NCBI GenBank assembly: GCA_031255835.1
Contig: JAIRRT010000084.1
Location: 1 to 32,772, forward strand
DNA from: Bifidobacteriaceae bacterium
Lineage (GTDB): Bacteria > Actinomycetota > Actinomycetes > Actinomycetales > WQXJ01
Length of the DNA: 32,772 bases
Direction of reading: 5' to 3'
Within the stretch, counting starts at the first letter, position 1; each line of letters begins with the position of its first letter. Below, in pieces: positions 1 to 11,430 of the stretch. Position numbers and translations under genes: made by a program. The notes beneath the pieces are model-generated. The model did not search any database. It was given only the letters and a program-made list of their open reading frames with translations, and had not been told where the DNA came from.

Positions 1-264
1 GCCGGCGTTGTCGCCTTGTTCAGTGGCAGCACCGTGGCGGTCATGGCGGCAACCATGAACCGGCCAGTCGCTGTGCAGTCGGCTTGGCTCGTTGGGACTT
101 GGATCATCAAGACCCTCATGCTGCTGGCGGTTCTGGTGGTTGTTGATGCCTCTTCTGGCGTCAACCGGACCGTTCTTGGGGTGGGGATTCTGGTGGGGGT
201 GATCGGCTGTCTGGTCCTTGACACCCGTCTGGTCTTGAAGGCCCGGATTTCGCCAGGAGAGTAA
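1..264 (+). CDS. AtpI-like small membrane protein (5' partial)
   Basis: The frame is open from the first base of the window and ends in TAA, so the true start lies upstream; the TTG at 16 used by the ORF track is only the first start-like codon inside the window. The visible 87 residues are strongly hydrophobic, with about three membrane segments, one ending in LMLLAVLVVVDAS and one near GVGILVGVIGCLVLDT. A small membrane protein directly upstream of atpB is the usual place of AtpI (ATP synthase protein I), thought to help assemble the c-ring. Sequence identity to AtpI is weak by eye, so the call rests mainly on position and topology. A 177-bp gap with a promoter-like element separates it from atpB. 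Confidence 0.6.
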   Translation, partial: AGVVALFSGSTVAVMAATMNRPVAVQSAWLVGTWIIKTLMLLAVLVVVDASSGVNRTVLGVGILVGVIGCLVLDTRLVLKARISPGE

Positions 265-326
265 TCCTCACGCACTCCAACATCCCCGAACAGGAGTGAT
301 CGAAGAATACGACCTGTCCACGGTGG

Positions 327-340
327 GGGACCTTGGTCCC
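327..340. promoter_or_regulatory. Perfect 14-bp palindrome with DosR/DevR-box geometry upstream of atpB
   Basis: GGGACC-TT-GGTCCC is a perfect inverted repeat with 6-bp arms. It ends 6 bp before the TAGACT -10-like box, so it overlaps the -35 zone where response-regulator activators bind. The mycobacterial DosR core is GGGACT-WW-AGTCCC; this site has the same length and spacing and differs only by a compensating T/A to C/G change in each arm. A related site lies at 10420-10439. The assignment to a DosR-like regulator is inference. Confidence 0.5.
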
Positions 341-343
341 TTC

Positions 344-352
344 TGCTAGACT
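344..352 (+). promoter_or_regulatory. Extended -10 promoter candidate for the atp operon
   Basis: TGCTAGACT reads as an extended -10 element (TGN followed by TAGACT). No good -35 hexamer sits 16-18 bp upstream; the palindrome at 327-340 occupies part of that space, which would suit an activator-dependent promoter. Transcription would start near 359, leaving a leader of about 80 nt before atpB. Confidence 0.45.
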
Positions 353-441
353 CGCGCAGTTCCCTGGGAATCAATAACTGTGAGTTGGCCGAGCAGCAGC
401 GCCAGCGCTCCTGACCGGACCGACGGCAAGGAGTTTGGCTC

Positions 442-2064
<1,623 letters not shown>

Positions 2065-2065
<1 letters not shown>

Positions 2066-2880
2066 TGCGTGGCGCCTCACTCGCCAGCTTGACCGCCGCC
2101 AGAGGCGCGTTGGGACGCGAACTGGCTGGTGCGGCATCGGCGGTTGCCATGGAACGGGCGGACGAGCTGTTCGCCGTGGTTGACGCGCTCGATGCCGCAC
2201 CGGCAGCGTTGCGCGCACTTGCCAACCCAAACCGGCCCGCCGAGCCGAAGCGCGCGATGGTCCGGCGGATCATGGACGGCCACAACCAGGCAGCCTGCGA
2301 GTTTGTGGCAGAGGTCGTGGTGGCCAGATGGTCCCGCGATGCCGACCTCTCCGACGCACTGGAGCGCCTGGGGGTGGAGGCCTGCCTGATCGCCATCGGA
2401 TCGCAGGACGCACTGGAAGCCTTTGAGGGGGAGCTGTTCTCCGTCCAACGCTTCCTGGCCGCCGAGCCTGCCGTGCGCGGCGCCCTCGCTGACACCGAAG
2501 CCAGCGGGGAGGCACGCGTTCGCCTAGCCGAACGTCTGTGGGCGCCCACCCTAACCAAATCGACGATGACGCTGCTCACCCGGGTGGTCCGCGCGCCCCG
2601 CAGGCGCAGCCTGACCAGCTCGCTGATCCTTCTGGCTGAGCTGTCCGCTGAGCGGCGCGGCCGGATGGTTGCCGTCGTATTGTCTGCTGTGGAATTGACC
2701 GCTGACCAGCGTGAACGCTTGGCGAGCGCCCTGCGTGACGCCTACGGGCATCAGGTTCGGCTCGACATTGTGCATGACACCGCTGTGGTTGGCGGACTGA
2801 GGATCGAGATCGGCTCGGACGTGCTGGACGCCACGTTGTTGGCGCGTTTCGCAGCGCTGAGGCGGGCCATCGCATCATGA
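2065..2880 (+). CDS. atpH: ATP synthase F1 subunit delta
   Basis: The protein is 271 residues long, the longer delta form usual in actinobacteria (about 270 rather than about 180). It sits on top of the alpha3beta3 crown and joins it to the b-subunit stalk. The C-terminal region (VRLDIVHDTAVVGGLRIEIGSD) matches the conserved delta C-terminus with its VxGGlxixiGd pattern. ATG at 2065 is chosen over the upstream in-frame TTG at 2062 because of the classic TGATG coupling with atpF. atpA follows after 21 bp containing its own ribosome-binding site. Confidence 0.94.
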
Positions 2881-2901
2881 CAAGAAAGGAACGTTGACAC
2901 C

Positions 2902-4530
2902 ATGGCCGAATTGACGATCCGCCCCGAGGCGGTCCGCTCGGCACTGCAGGAGTTTGTTGCCGACTATCAGGCGCCCAGTGCTCAGGCTGAGCAGGTGGGC
3001 CGGGTGACCCTGGCGGGTGACGGCATCGCACACGTGGAGGGACTGCCTGGGGCAATGGCCAACGAGCTGTTGGTCTTTGCCGACGGAACCCTTGGGTTGG
3101 CGCAGAACCTGGACGTGCGAGAGATCGGCGTGGTGGTGCTGGGCGAGTTTGCCGGCATTGAGGAGGGCCAGGAGGTCAAGCGGACTGGCGAGGTGCTGTC
3201 GGTGCCTGTTGGCGATGGCTACCTGGGCCGCGTTGTTGACCCGCTAGGCCAGCCGCTGGACGGGCTTGGCGAGGTGCCAAGCGAGGAGCGGCGGGCGCTG
3301 GAGCTGCAAGCCCCTACGGTCATGCAACGCCAATCAGTTCATGAGCCGCTGCAAACCGGTCTGAAGGCCATTGACGCGATGATTCCGATTGGGCGGGGGC
3401 AGCGCCAGCTGATCATTGGTGACCGCGGGACAGGCAAGACGGCCATCGCGACGGACACCATGATCAACCAGAAAGCCAACTGGGATTCGGGCGATCCGAA
3501 GCGTCAAGTCCGGTGCATCTATGTGGCGATTGGCCAAAAGGGCTCCACGATTGCCGGTGTGCGGGCGGCTTTGGCTGACGCTGGAGCTCTGGAATACACC
3601 ACCATCGTTGCGGCGCCGGCTTCAGATCCGGCCGGGTTCAAGTACCTGGCGCCCTACACCGGATCGGCAATTGGTCAGCACTGGATGTATCAGGGCAAGC
3701 ATGTCCTGATCGTGTTCGATGACCTGTCAAAGCAAGCCGAGGCCTACCGGGCAGTCTCGTTGTTGCTGCGCCGCCCACCGGGCCGCGAGGCGTATCCAGG
3801 CGATGTCTTCTACCTGCATTCGCGTTTGCTGGAGCGCTGCGCCAAGTTGTCCGATGAGATGGGCGGCGGCTCAATGACTGGCCTGCCGATCATCGAAACG
3901 AAAGCCAATGACGTCTCGGCATACATCCCGACCAACGTCATCTCCATCACCGACGGACAGATCTTCCTTCAGTCTGATCTGTTCAATGCCGATCAGCGCC
4001 CCGCCGTCGATGTCGGCATTTCTGTCTCCCGTGTTGGCGGGTCTGCGCAGGTCAAGGCTATGAAGAAGGTGGCCGGGACGCTGAAGATCGATCTGGCGCA
4101 ATACCGTTCGCTTGAGGCGTTTGCCATGTTCGCCTCGGATCTGGACGCTGCCTCCCGCCAGCAGTTGACCCGCGGCTCCCGGCTAATGGAGTTGCTCAAG
4201 CAGCCCCAGTATCAGCCGTATTCGGTGCCCCGCCAGGTTGTGTCCATCTGGACCGGCTCGCAAGGCTATCTGGACGATGTCCCGCTTGACGCCATCGCCC
4301 GGTACGAGGCGGAACTGCTCGAATACGTTGAACGGCACACCGACGTTATGGACGTCATCGGCGGGAGCGGGGACCTTTCTGAGGAAACGCTGGAGAAGCT
4401 GCGGGCGGCCGTTGAACGGTTCACCACCGAGTTCAAGGTGGCAAACGGGATTGCCACCGGCGAGCCGGAAACTGATGATTCAGAGGTGGACGTTTCGCAA
4501 GAACAGATCGTGGTGCGGAAGCGAGGCTGA
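2902..4530 (+). CDS. atpA: ATP synthase F1 subunit alpha
   Basis: This 542-residue subunit carries the non-catalytic nucleotide site. The Walker A motif is GDRGTGKT (about residues 173-180), and the [11 protein letters not shown] and [25 protein letters not shown] segments are typical of alpha. The N-terminal beta-barrel includes [21 protein letters not shown]. The start ATG is preceded by AAGAAAGGA. The C-terminus has a short acidic tail ([10 protein letters not shown]), a mild actinobacterial extension. atpG follows three bases after the stop. Confidence 0.98.
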   Translation: MAELTIRPEAVRSALQEFVADYQAPSAQAEQVGRVTLAGDGIAHVEGLPGAMANELLVFADGTLGLAQNLDVREIGVVVLGEFAGIEEGQEVKRTGEVLSVPVGDGYLGRVVDPLGQPLDGLGEVPSEERRALELQAPTVMQRQSVHEPLQTGLKAIDAMIPIGRGQRQLIIGDRGTGKTAIATDTMINQKANWDSGDPKRQVRCIYVAIGQKGSTIAGVRAALADAGALEYTTIVAAPASDPAGFKYLAPYTGSAIGQHWMYQGKHVLIVFDDLSKQAEAYRAVSLLLRRPPGREAYPGDVFYLHSRLLERCAKLSDEMGGGSMTGLPIIETKANDVSAYIPTNVISITDGQIFLQSDLFNADQRPAVDVGISVSRVGGSAQVKAMKKVAGTLKIDLAQYRSLEAFAMFASDLDAASRQQLTRGSRLMELLKQPQYQPYSVPRQVVSIWTGSQGYLDDVPLDAIARYEAELLEYVERHTDVMDVIGGSGDLSEETLEKLRAAVERFTTEFKVANGIATGEPETDDSEVDVSQEQIVVRKRG

Positions 4531-4533
4531 CAC

Positions 4534-5436
4534 GTGGCGGGATCGCAAAGGGCGTATCGGGCACGCATCGCCTCGACTTCGGCGCTGAAGAAGATCTTCA
4601 GGGCGATGGAACTCATCGCTGCCTCCCGTATTGGCAAAGCCAGGGACGCCGCTCACGCCTCCGAGCCCTACACAACCGCTTTGACCAGGGCAGTTTCAGC
4701 CGCGGCCAGCCATGTGGGGTCCGGGATAGACCACCCGCTGCTGTCTGAGCGGGATGACACATCCCGGGTTGCGATTCTGGTTCTGACCGCTGACCGCGGA
4801 ATGGCCGGAGCCTACAACGCCGGAGTTTTGCGGGAGACCGAACGGCTCATGGCGAGCCTGGCTGAGGAAGGCAAGACGCTCGATCTATATGTTGTGGGGC
4901 GCCGCGGCATCGGCTATTTCGACTTCCGAGGCGTGAATCTGGCGCAGACTTGGCAAGGTCAATCGGATGCACCTACGCCGGACTTGGCTGGGGAGCTGGC
5001 GGACGCGCTTTTGGAGCGCTTCACCGCTCCGGCCGGTCAAGGTGGCGTGCGTGAGATCCACGTTGTCTACAGCCATTTCCGCTCCATGGTTTCCCAAGTT
5101 CCCCGAGTCATCCGAATGCTGCCTCTAGAGGTAGTGGAAGGCGTTGTCGAGCCGACAGAGCTGTTCCCGCTGTATGAATTTGAGCCGAGCCCGCGGTTGG
5201 TGCTGGACGCACTGCTGCCGCGCTATATCCAGGCCCGGTTGTGGGACTGCCTGCTGCAAGCTGCCGCCAGCGAATTGGCGGCCCGCCAACAGGCAATGCA
5301 CACCGCGACAGACAATGCCGAGGATCTCATCCGCACCTACACACGCCTGGCCAACCAGGCAAGACAAGCCGAAATCACCCAGGAGATCTCGGAGATCGTT
5401 TCTGGAGCCGACGCCCTGGCTGGGGCGGGAAGCTGA
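4534..5436 (+). CDS. atpG: ATP synthase F1 subunit gamma
   Basis: The 300-residue central-stalk subunit has the expected N- and C-terminal helices: residues from about 8 to 45 (RIASTSALKKIFRAMELIAASRI) and the closing helix with ASELAARQQAMHTATDNAEDLI. Both pair into the rotating coiled coil inside alpha3beta3. The middle contains the Rossmann-like domain (VAILVLTADRGMAGAYN). The GTG start at 4534 lies three bases after atpA; the SD-like GAAGCGAGG lies in the end of atpA. Confidence 0.96.
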   Translation: MAGSQRAYRARIASTSALKKIFRAMELIAASRIGKARDAAHASEPYTTALTRAVSAAASHVGSGIDHPLLSERDDTSRVAILVLTADRGMAGAYNAGVLRETERLMASLAEEGKTLDLYVVGRRGIGYFDFRGVNLAQTWQGQSDAPTPDLAGELADALLERFTAPAGQGGVREIHVVYSHFRSMVSQVPRVIRMLPLEVVEGVVEPTELFPLYEFEPSPRLVLDALLPRYIQARLWDCLLQAAASELAARQQAMHTATDNAEDLIRTYTRLANQARQAEITQEISEIVSGADALAGAGS

Positions 5437-6990
<1,554 letters not shown>

Positions 6991-6998
6991 GCGGCGCC

Positions 6999-7277
6999 AT
7001 GGCTGAACGCAGTTTGCGAGTCGATGTTGTCGATAGGACCGCGCCGGTCTGGTCCGGTCCAGCCACCTTTGTCACCGTGCCGACCCCTGAGGGCTCAATC
7101 GGTGTGTATCCGCGTCACCAGCCCCTGCTGTCCGTGCTGGGTGAGGGAGAAGTCCGCATCCAATCCGGCGATGACGCCTGGCTCATAGTCCAGGTAAGCG
7201 GCGGTTTCGTCTCAGTCGATTCCGACGTGGTAACCGTGGTAACCGACACAGCCACCCTAGAACCCAACACCACCTGA
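6999..7277 (+). CDS. atpC: ATP synthase F1 subunit epsilon, short form
   Basis: The 92-residue protein contains only the N-terminal beta-sandwich (VDVVDRTAPVWSG, then VTVPTPEGSIGVYPRHQPLLSVL and GGFVSVDSDVVTVV). The C-terminal helical hairpin found in about 120-140-residue epsilons, which can extend and inhibit ATP hydrolysis, is absent; the chain stops after TATLEPNTT. Short epsilons are known in several actinobacterial groups, so this is probably genuine and not a frameshift. The ATG lies eight bases after the atpD stop. It is the last gene of the operon. Confidence 0.93.
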   Translation: MAERSLRVDVVDRTAPVWSGPATFVTVPTPEGSIGVYPRHQPLLSVLGEGEVRIQSGDDAWLIVQVSGGFVSVDSDVVTVVTDTATLEPNTT

Positions 7278-7574
7278 CGGGGATCATCCCCAGAAGAACT
7301 CGGTGACCGTCTACAAAAGGCATGCCGCCAGCGGCATCGAACCCCCTACCCAACGCACGCACCACAACACGAACACCCAACCCTTGAACGCCATCGGCGG
7401 GAGGGCCACTGCGACAGGTGACCCCGACAACCGCAAGTGCTCAAAACGGGACGGAAAGCCGGAGGTGAAGTGAGGTTGTGGGCAGTTGCGGCGGTGACCT
7501 GGTGGGGGGTGGGGGCGGATTCGGGCTCGGGCCAGCTGACGGGGGTTTGGCTGGGGTCTGGGCCTCGGCGGGGC
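7278..7574. other. Gene-free stretch after atpC, with small hairpins
   Basis: No convincing gene is present; the ORF at 7437 is low-complexity Gly/Trp-rich shadow sequence. Two inverted repeats could end atp transcription: GGGGAT-C-ATCCCC at 7279-7291, two bases after the stop, and ATGCCGC-CA-GCGGCAT at 7322-7337. Neither has a T-tract, so a Rho-independent terminator is only weakly supported. Confidence 0.4.
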
Positions 7575-8363
7575 TCAGCAGCGGGAGTACAGATCGCGCA
7601 GGGCTTGGGCTATGGCTTGCGGGTTCTCCACTGGTGACAGATGTCCGGCATTCGGCACCACGGTCAGGTCCGCACCAGGGATCAGCTGCGCCATACGCTC
7701 GGCCACCTCGGGAGGGCTTAGCCGATCCTGCTCACCGACAATGACGCTGGCCGGGACGCGCAGTTGGCGCAGAGTCTGGGTCGAATCGCCGCGTGAGGCC
7801 ATGGCCGCTTGGGCCCATGCGATTGCTTCAGGATCGCCATCGGCTATCCAGCTGCGCACCTGATCGACAAGGTCCCGGCGGCTCGCCCGAGTGGTTGAGC
7901 CCAGCACCTTCTCTGCCATGCCGAGTACGGGGCCGGGCGAACCAGCGGCCAACACCTCACGGGCGGTGAGGTTGCGGGCTTGCTTGGTTGCGGCATCGTC
8001 GGGATCGGGTTTGGTGTCTATCAGGGCTAGCCCGGCAAGGCCCGCGGGATTCTGGCGAGCCATCGCCATGGCGACGTAGCCGCCCATCGAGACTCCGCCA
8101 ACAACCCAGCGGGCCGCACCCCAGGCGGTCAGGGCGTCAGTGATGGCCTGGGCGGCGGCGTCGAGACTTGGTTCAAGGCCCTGCGCGAGCCCCTCGCCAG
8201 GCAGATCGAACAGACAAACCGGCAGGTCAGACAGCAGATCCGCTACCGGACACCACATGCGATGGTCCAGTGGAAATGCGTGCAGCAGCACCAGCACCGG
8301 CTGGTCCGGCGCGACGGTGCCGCCACCGGCCAGGCTGCCGCGCGGCAGTACCTTCAGACCCAT
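7575..8363 (-). CDS. Alpha/beta-fold hydrolase
   Basis: The 262-residue protein has the full alpha/beta hydrolase set: the oxyanion segment LLHAFPLDHRMW, the nucleophile elbow GGVSMGGY with S92, the acid D213 in GEQDRLSPP, and the catalytic H241 in NAGHLSPVENP. The pattern resembles 3-oxoadipate enol-lactonase and BioH-like esterases, but the substrate cannot be read from sequence. The start at 8363 (ATG) is preferred to the track's 8438 because GAGGAAAG lies upstream and the residues before it do not look like the family. A TAGGGT box at 8410-8415 (minus strand) is a possible -10. It converges on the atp operon. Confidence 0.88.
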   Translation of the reverse strand: MGLKVLPRGSLAGGGTVAPDQPVLVLLHAFPLDHRMWCPVADLLSDLPVCLFDLPGEGLAQGLEPSLDAAAQAITDALTAWGAARWVVGGVSMGGYVAMAMARQNPAGLAGLALIDTKPDPDDAATKQARNLTAREVLAAGSPGPVLGMAEKVLGSTTRASRRDLVDQVRSWIADGDPEAIAWAQAAMASRGDSTQTLRQLRVPASVIVGEQDRLSPPEVAERMAQLIPGADLTVVPNAGHLSPVENPQAIAQALRDLYSRC

Positions 8364-8620
8364 ATCAACCCCCACTTTCCTCGAGTCACCCCTTTGGTCC
8401 CCACCAGCGACCCTAGCCCACCAGGCAAAAGTGGTCATTTCGTCCTAAGCGGAATCTGTGGCGAGGGCGGGTCGTCTATCTCGGCAGGGGAGCGGAACGG
8501 GCGCGTGGTGCCGGCCCCGGCCACAGCGGAGATACGTTTCCAAGATGCCGCGCTAGGCGGGCGCGGGTCCCCCCTGTTGGGCAACGGCTGATGTCGCCAT
8601 GGGAGAGTGAGGCGGGCATT

Positions 8621-9325
8621 ATGGGGCGGCGGTTCGGAGGGACGGCGCTGGGCGTGGCTCTGGCCTTGACCTTTGCACCCAGCGCTGCTTGGGCCGAGGA
8701 TTACGAGCCAATCGACTGCTCCGAGGTCAAGTGCGTCGCGTTGACGTTCGATGACGGCCCTGGCCGCTACACCAAGCGCTACCTGAAGATCCTGCGCCGC
8801 CATGATGCGGTTGCGACGTTCTTCGTGATCGGCTCACAGGTATCGGGACACAAGTCCCTTGTGAAGAAGATGGCGGCCGAGGGCCACGAAATCGCCTCAC
8901 ACACCTGGAATCACCCTGCATTGACATCTCTGAGCGGCGCACAAATAGACAAACAACTCGAAAGAACTGCCCGCCGGATCGAAAAGGTAACAGGAGTGCG
9001 GCCGGCTCTGGTCCGTCCGCCATATGGCAGCATGAACGGGCGCGTGCTCAAAGCAATTGGTCGGTCGGGTGCCTCGGCGATTCTGTGGGACGTCGACACC
9101 CGCGATTGGGAGCACAGGTCGGCGTCGCGCGTGTTCAACCACGTCAAACGCGATACCCGCCGCGGCTCGATCATCCTGATGCATGACCTCCACAGAGCCT
9201 CAGCAGACGCCCTAGACCGCATAATCACCCACCTGGAGCGACGCGGCTTCACTCTTGTGACAGTCTCGGACATCCTGGGCGGACAACCTAAGGATGGCAA
9301 GGCGTATCACTCCGGGCTGAGGTGA
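8621..9325 (+). CDS. Exported polysaccharide deacetylase (NodB/CE4 family)
   Basis: The 234-residue protein begins with a Sec signal peptide, with likely cleavage after AWA (residue 25). All five CE4 motifs are present: TFDDGPG with the base and metal ligand (D44, D45), SHTWNH with zinc histidines H94 and H98, RPPYG (132-136), the DVDTRDW segment, and ILMHDLH with H188. It should be an active metal-dependent deacetylase of peptidoglycan or another N-acetylated cell-wall glycan. ATG at 8621 has GTGAGG eight bases upstream; the track's start at 8591 would bury the signal peptide. Its acceptor is unknown. Confidence 0.9.
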   Translation: MGRRFGGTALGVALALTFAPSAAWAEDYEPIDCSEVKCVALTFDDGPGRYTKRYLKILRRHDAVATFFVIGSQVSGHKSLVKKMAAEGHEIASHTWNHPALTSLSGAQIDKQLERTARRIEKVTGVRPALVRPPYGSMNGRVLKAIGRSGASAILWDVDTRDWEHRSASRVFNHVKRDTRRGSIILMHDLHRASADALDRIITHLERRGFTLVTVSDILGGQPKDGKAYHSGLR

Positions 9326-9347
9326 GGCGGATGAGCCTGGAGTCCGG

Positions 9348-9361
9348 TAGCATTCGACGCC
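9348..9361 (+). promoter_or_regulatory. Leaderless-type promoter of nucS
   Basis: TAGCAT lies eight bases before the nucS GTG, and no well-spaced ribosome-binding site is present. This fits a -10 element of a leaderless or nearly leaderless transcript. Confidence 0.45.
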
Positions 9362-10057
9362 GTGCGCGCCGTCATCGCCCGCTGTTCCGTGGACTATTCC
9401 GGACGGCTGAATGCGCACCTCGCGCCAGCAGTGCGTCTGATCTTGGTCAAAGCCGACGGGTCGGTGCTGGTCCACGCCGATGGCGGCTCCTACAAGCCGC
9501 TCAACTGGATGTCTCCCCCCTGCAAGCTAACCGAAGGGCCGGCATCGTCAGCAGAATCCGCCGATGGCGTAACTTGCGTTTGGACGGTGCGGCACAACAA
9601 GTCAGAGGACACCTTGACAATCCGGATTCACGAACTGATTGCGGAAATGTCGCACGATCTTGGCGTGGACCCGGGACTGGTCAAGGACGGCGTCGAGGCG
9701 CACCTGCAGGAGCTGCTGGCCGATCAGATCGAGTTGCTGGGGCCGGGGCACAGGCTGGTTCGCAGGGAGTATCCGACGGCCATTGGACCGGTGGACATTG
9801 TTGCGCGCGATCCGTCCGGCGGGATGGTGGTGGTGGAGGTCAAACGGCGTGGCGAGATCGATGGCGTGGAGCAGCTGACCCGGTATCTCGACATCCTGCG
9901 GCGGGATCCAATGCTCGGCCAGCTCACTGGCGTGTTCGCTGCCCAAGAGATAAAACCGCAGGCCAAGGTGCTTGCCGAATCGCGCGGAATCCGTACGCTG
10001 AATCTCGATTACGCCGCGATGCGCGGCGCCGAGGATCCGACCGCGCGGCTGTTCTGA
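9362..10057 (+). CDS. nucS: Mismatch-specific endonuclease NucS/EndoMS
   Basis: The 231-residue protein matches actinobacterial NucS from its first residues ([16 protein letters not shown], then [16 protein letters not shown]). The RecB-like nuclease core shows D145 (VDIVARD), E159 and K161 (VVEVKRRG) and Q171 (QLTRYL). NucS makes double-strand cuts at mismatches and provides MutS/MutL-independent mismatch repair in actinobacteria. The C-terminus ends ARLF, which suits the known clamp-binding tail of the family. No mutS or mutL is visible in the window. The next gene follows after 19 bp and is probably co-transcribed. Confidence 0.95.
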   Translation: MRAVIARCSVDYSGRLNAHLAPAVRLILVKADGSVLVHADGGSYKPLNWMSPPCKLTEGPASSAESADGVTCVWTVRHNKSEDTLTIRIHELIAEMSHDLGVDPGLVKDGVEAHLQELLADQIELLGPGHRLVRREYPTAIGPVDIVARDPSGGMVVVEVKRRGEIDGVEQLTRYLDILRRDPMLGQLTGVFAAQEIKPQAKVLAESRGIRTLNLDYAAMRGAEDPTARLF

Positions 10058-10076
10058 CGGGGGTGGTGAGCCAGCG

Positions 10077-10376
10077 ATGGGCAAGGGATCGCGCCGAGCG
10101 CGCCGGGCCGCCGAGGGGCACCGGCCGTTGGACGTTGAGCGAGCAAGGGGCGGTTTTCCGGTGCGCCAGGCAGGTGCGGACGGCGAGTGGATGGTGCGCG
10201 CCGCCGCCCCAGGTGACAAGACCTACATCTGTCCAGGTTGCGGCCAGCAGATCCCGCCTGGTGTTGCCAGCCTGGTGGTTTGGCAAGCCGATGGACTGCT
10301 TGGAGAGGCCGCCGCCATAGACGGGCGCCGCCACTGGCACCCCGCCTGCTGGCGGGAGCGTGCCCACCGCTTGTGA
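10077..10376 (+). CDS. Small zinc-knuckle-like protein next to nucS
   Basis: The 99-residue protein has a basic N-terminus (GKGSRRARRAA) and a likely zinc site: CPGC (C52, C55) followed by HWHPAC (H86/H88, C91). Similar short proteins are found beside nucS in many actinobacteria and are often labelled ATP/GTP-binding without evidence; I see no P-loop. The ATG at 10077 follows GGTGAG. A role linked to DNA repair is only suggested by position. A 5-bp GC-rich hairpin (CCCCA-TGG-TGGGG) directly follows the stop. Confidence 0.8.
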   Translation: MGKGSRRARRAAEGHRPLDVERARGGFPVRQAGADGEWMVRAAAPGDKTYICPGCGQQIPPGVASLVVWQADGLLGEAAAIDGRRHWHPACWRERAHRL

Positions 10377-10419
10377 CCCCCATGGTGGGGCGGGCCGGCC
10401 GGCGGCGCCGGGGTGAGGA

Positions 10420-10439
10420 TTCGGGCCTTTGGTCCCGAA
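10420..10439. promoter_or_regulatory. 20-bp DosR/DevR-like palindrome upstream of the DnaQ-like gene
   Basis: TTCGGGCCTTTGGTCCCGAA matches the published DosR consensus TTSGGGACTWWAGTCCCSAA at 18 of 20 positions. It shares 12 of 14 core positions with the site upstream of atpB. It sits five bases before a TAAGCT -10-like hexamer, an activator-type position. The identity of the binding regulator is inference. Confidence 0.5.
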
Positions 10440-10444
10440 CGGTG

Positions 10445-10450
10445 TAAGCT
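10445..10450 (+). promoter_or_regulatory. Candidate -10 of the DnaQ-like gene
   Basis: TAAGCT is a TANNNT hexamer just downstream of the palindrome at 10420-10439. Transcription would begin near 10457, giving a leader of about 50 nt that contains GAGGGGAAG before the GTG at 10507. No good -35 is present. Confidence 0.4.
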
Positions 10451-10506
10451 AGTACAAGCGCCCCGCGCGTCCCTGACTGACCAAATGGACACTATGAGGG
10501 GAAGTC

Positions 10507-11172
10507 GTGGCTGGTTATTCAGTAGTCGCTGTCAAGACAACCGGGTTCTTGCCCGAGGTCGGTGACAGAATTGTCGAGGTTGCCACCGTGCATCTCGACC
10601 CTGAGGGTGCCTTCGAATCGAGTTGGGACACCCTAATCAATCCGTGTCGTGACGTTGGTCCCATGTCCGTGCATGGACTGCGTACCGATGACGTGCAAGG
10701 CGCCCCCCGGTTCGATGAGATCGCAGGTCATCTGGCCTTCCGGCTGGCTGGCCGGGTCTTCACGGCCCACAACGCTGCCTTTGACCGCCGCTTCTTGGCG
10801 GCCGAGTTCGATTCTGCCGGCTGGGTAGTTCCACTGGCGTCAACCATCACCCTTTGCACCATGACCGAGGCACGAGCCACATGGTCCGGTGCTCCGCGCC
10901 GCCTTGGGGCTCTTTGCTCCATGCGCGGAGTCGAGGTGCTGCCGGGCAGGTCCGCCCTGGCCGATGCCCTGGCCGTGGCCGAGTTGGCGCGCCAACTCGT
11001 CAACGCCGCCAACACAGGCACCCGACACAACCGATCAGGCGCTTTGCCCTGGGCAGCCCAAGTCGAAGAGGCCACGCGTGTGCCGTGGCCCAGCATCCCG
11101 ATTGAGCCGTGTCCTCTGGCTTCAAGAAGTTCGCGCCCGGTTGCCGATCCATCGCTGCTGGTAGCAAGCTGA
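10507..11172 (+). CDS. DnaQ-fold 3'-5' exonuclease homologue, predicted catalytically inactive
   Basis: The 221-residue protein follows the DnaQ/DEDDh fold but lacks key residues. Exo I, normally DxETTG, reads A8-V-K10-TTG, so both the Asp and the Glu are replaced (codons GCT and AAG). Exo II is intact as TAHNAAFD with D93. Exo III, normally HxAxxD, reads RSALAD, with R148 in place of His and D153 kept. Two-metal catalysis should therefore be lost. The rest of the fold (IVEVATVHL, INPCRDVG, HGL) is well preserved, which argues for a retained binding role and against recent decay. The GTG is preceded by GAGGGGAAG. The C-terminal 50 residues look unstructured. Confidence 0.85.
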   Translation: MAGYSVVAVKTTGFLPEVGDRIVEVATVHLDPEGAFESSWDTLINPCRDVGPMSVHGLRTDDVQGAPRFDEIAGHLAFRLAGRVFTAHNAAFDRRFLAAEFDSAGWVVPLASTITLCTMTEARATWSGAPRRLGALCSMRGVEVLPGRSALADALAVAELARQLVNAANTGTRHNRSGALPWAAQVEEATRVPWPSIPIEPCPLASRSSRPVADPSLLVAS

Positions 11173-11289
11173 TTTGGCACTGATTTGCCCCTCGCGGCGC
11201 CTGTCGCGGTCAACATTTCTTGTTCGCTCTGGGAAGAATCACACCCCCCGCCCCGTCTAGCAATATGTACGTGGGCCCGGTCGGGGCCA

Positions 11290-11317
11290 GTGTGACCTAA
11301 TGGGGCGAAGGTCACAC
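11290..11317. repeat. 8-bp inverted repeat GTGTGACC/GGTCACAC
   Basis: The arms are perfect complements separated by 12 bp, so the half-sites are two helical turns apart centre to centre. This spacing suits a dimeric regulator as well as an RNA hairpin. There is no start codon nearby on either strand. Confidence 0.5.
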
Positions 11318-11398
11318 AAACCCCGCCCGGGCCTATTTCATGCCTGCAGCCAGCGCGCCGACGCGCCGGCACAACTGGGCGTCGAGGGGTTAAAGCAA

Positions 11399-11430
11399 GG
11401 TGGGGGCCCGCCTTGCGACGGACCCCCACC
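11399..11430. terminator. GC-rich hairpin, possible bidirectional terminator
   Basis: GGTGGGGG and CCCCCACC pair perfectly around a 16-nt loop between two convergent genes. Position favours a terminator; the missing T-tract argues for a Rho-assisted or weak one. Confidence 0.35.

Noticed and set aside
7437-7637. Small plus-strand ORF after atpC
   Set aside because: It is low-complexity Gly/Trp/Val sequence without a ribosome-binding site, and it overlaps the end of the convergent hydrolase.
8389-8402. CTTTGGTCCC similarity to the DosR-like boxes before the alpha/beta hydrolase
   Set aside because: Only one arm matches, and the site would lie downstream of the candidate -10 (8410-8415). It is too weak to call.
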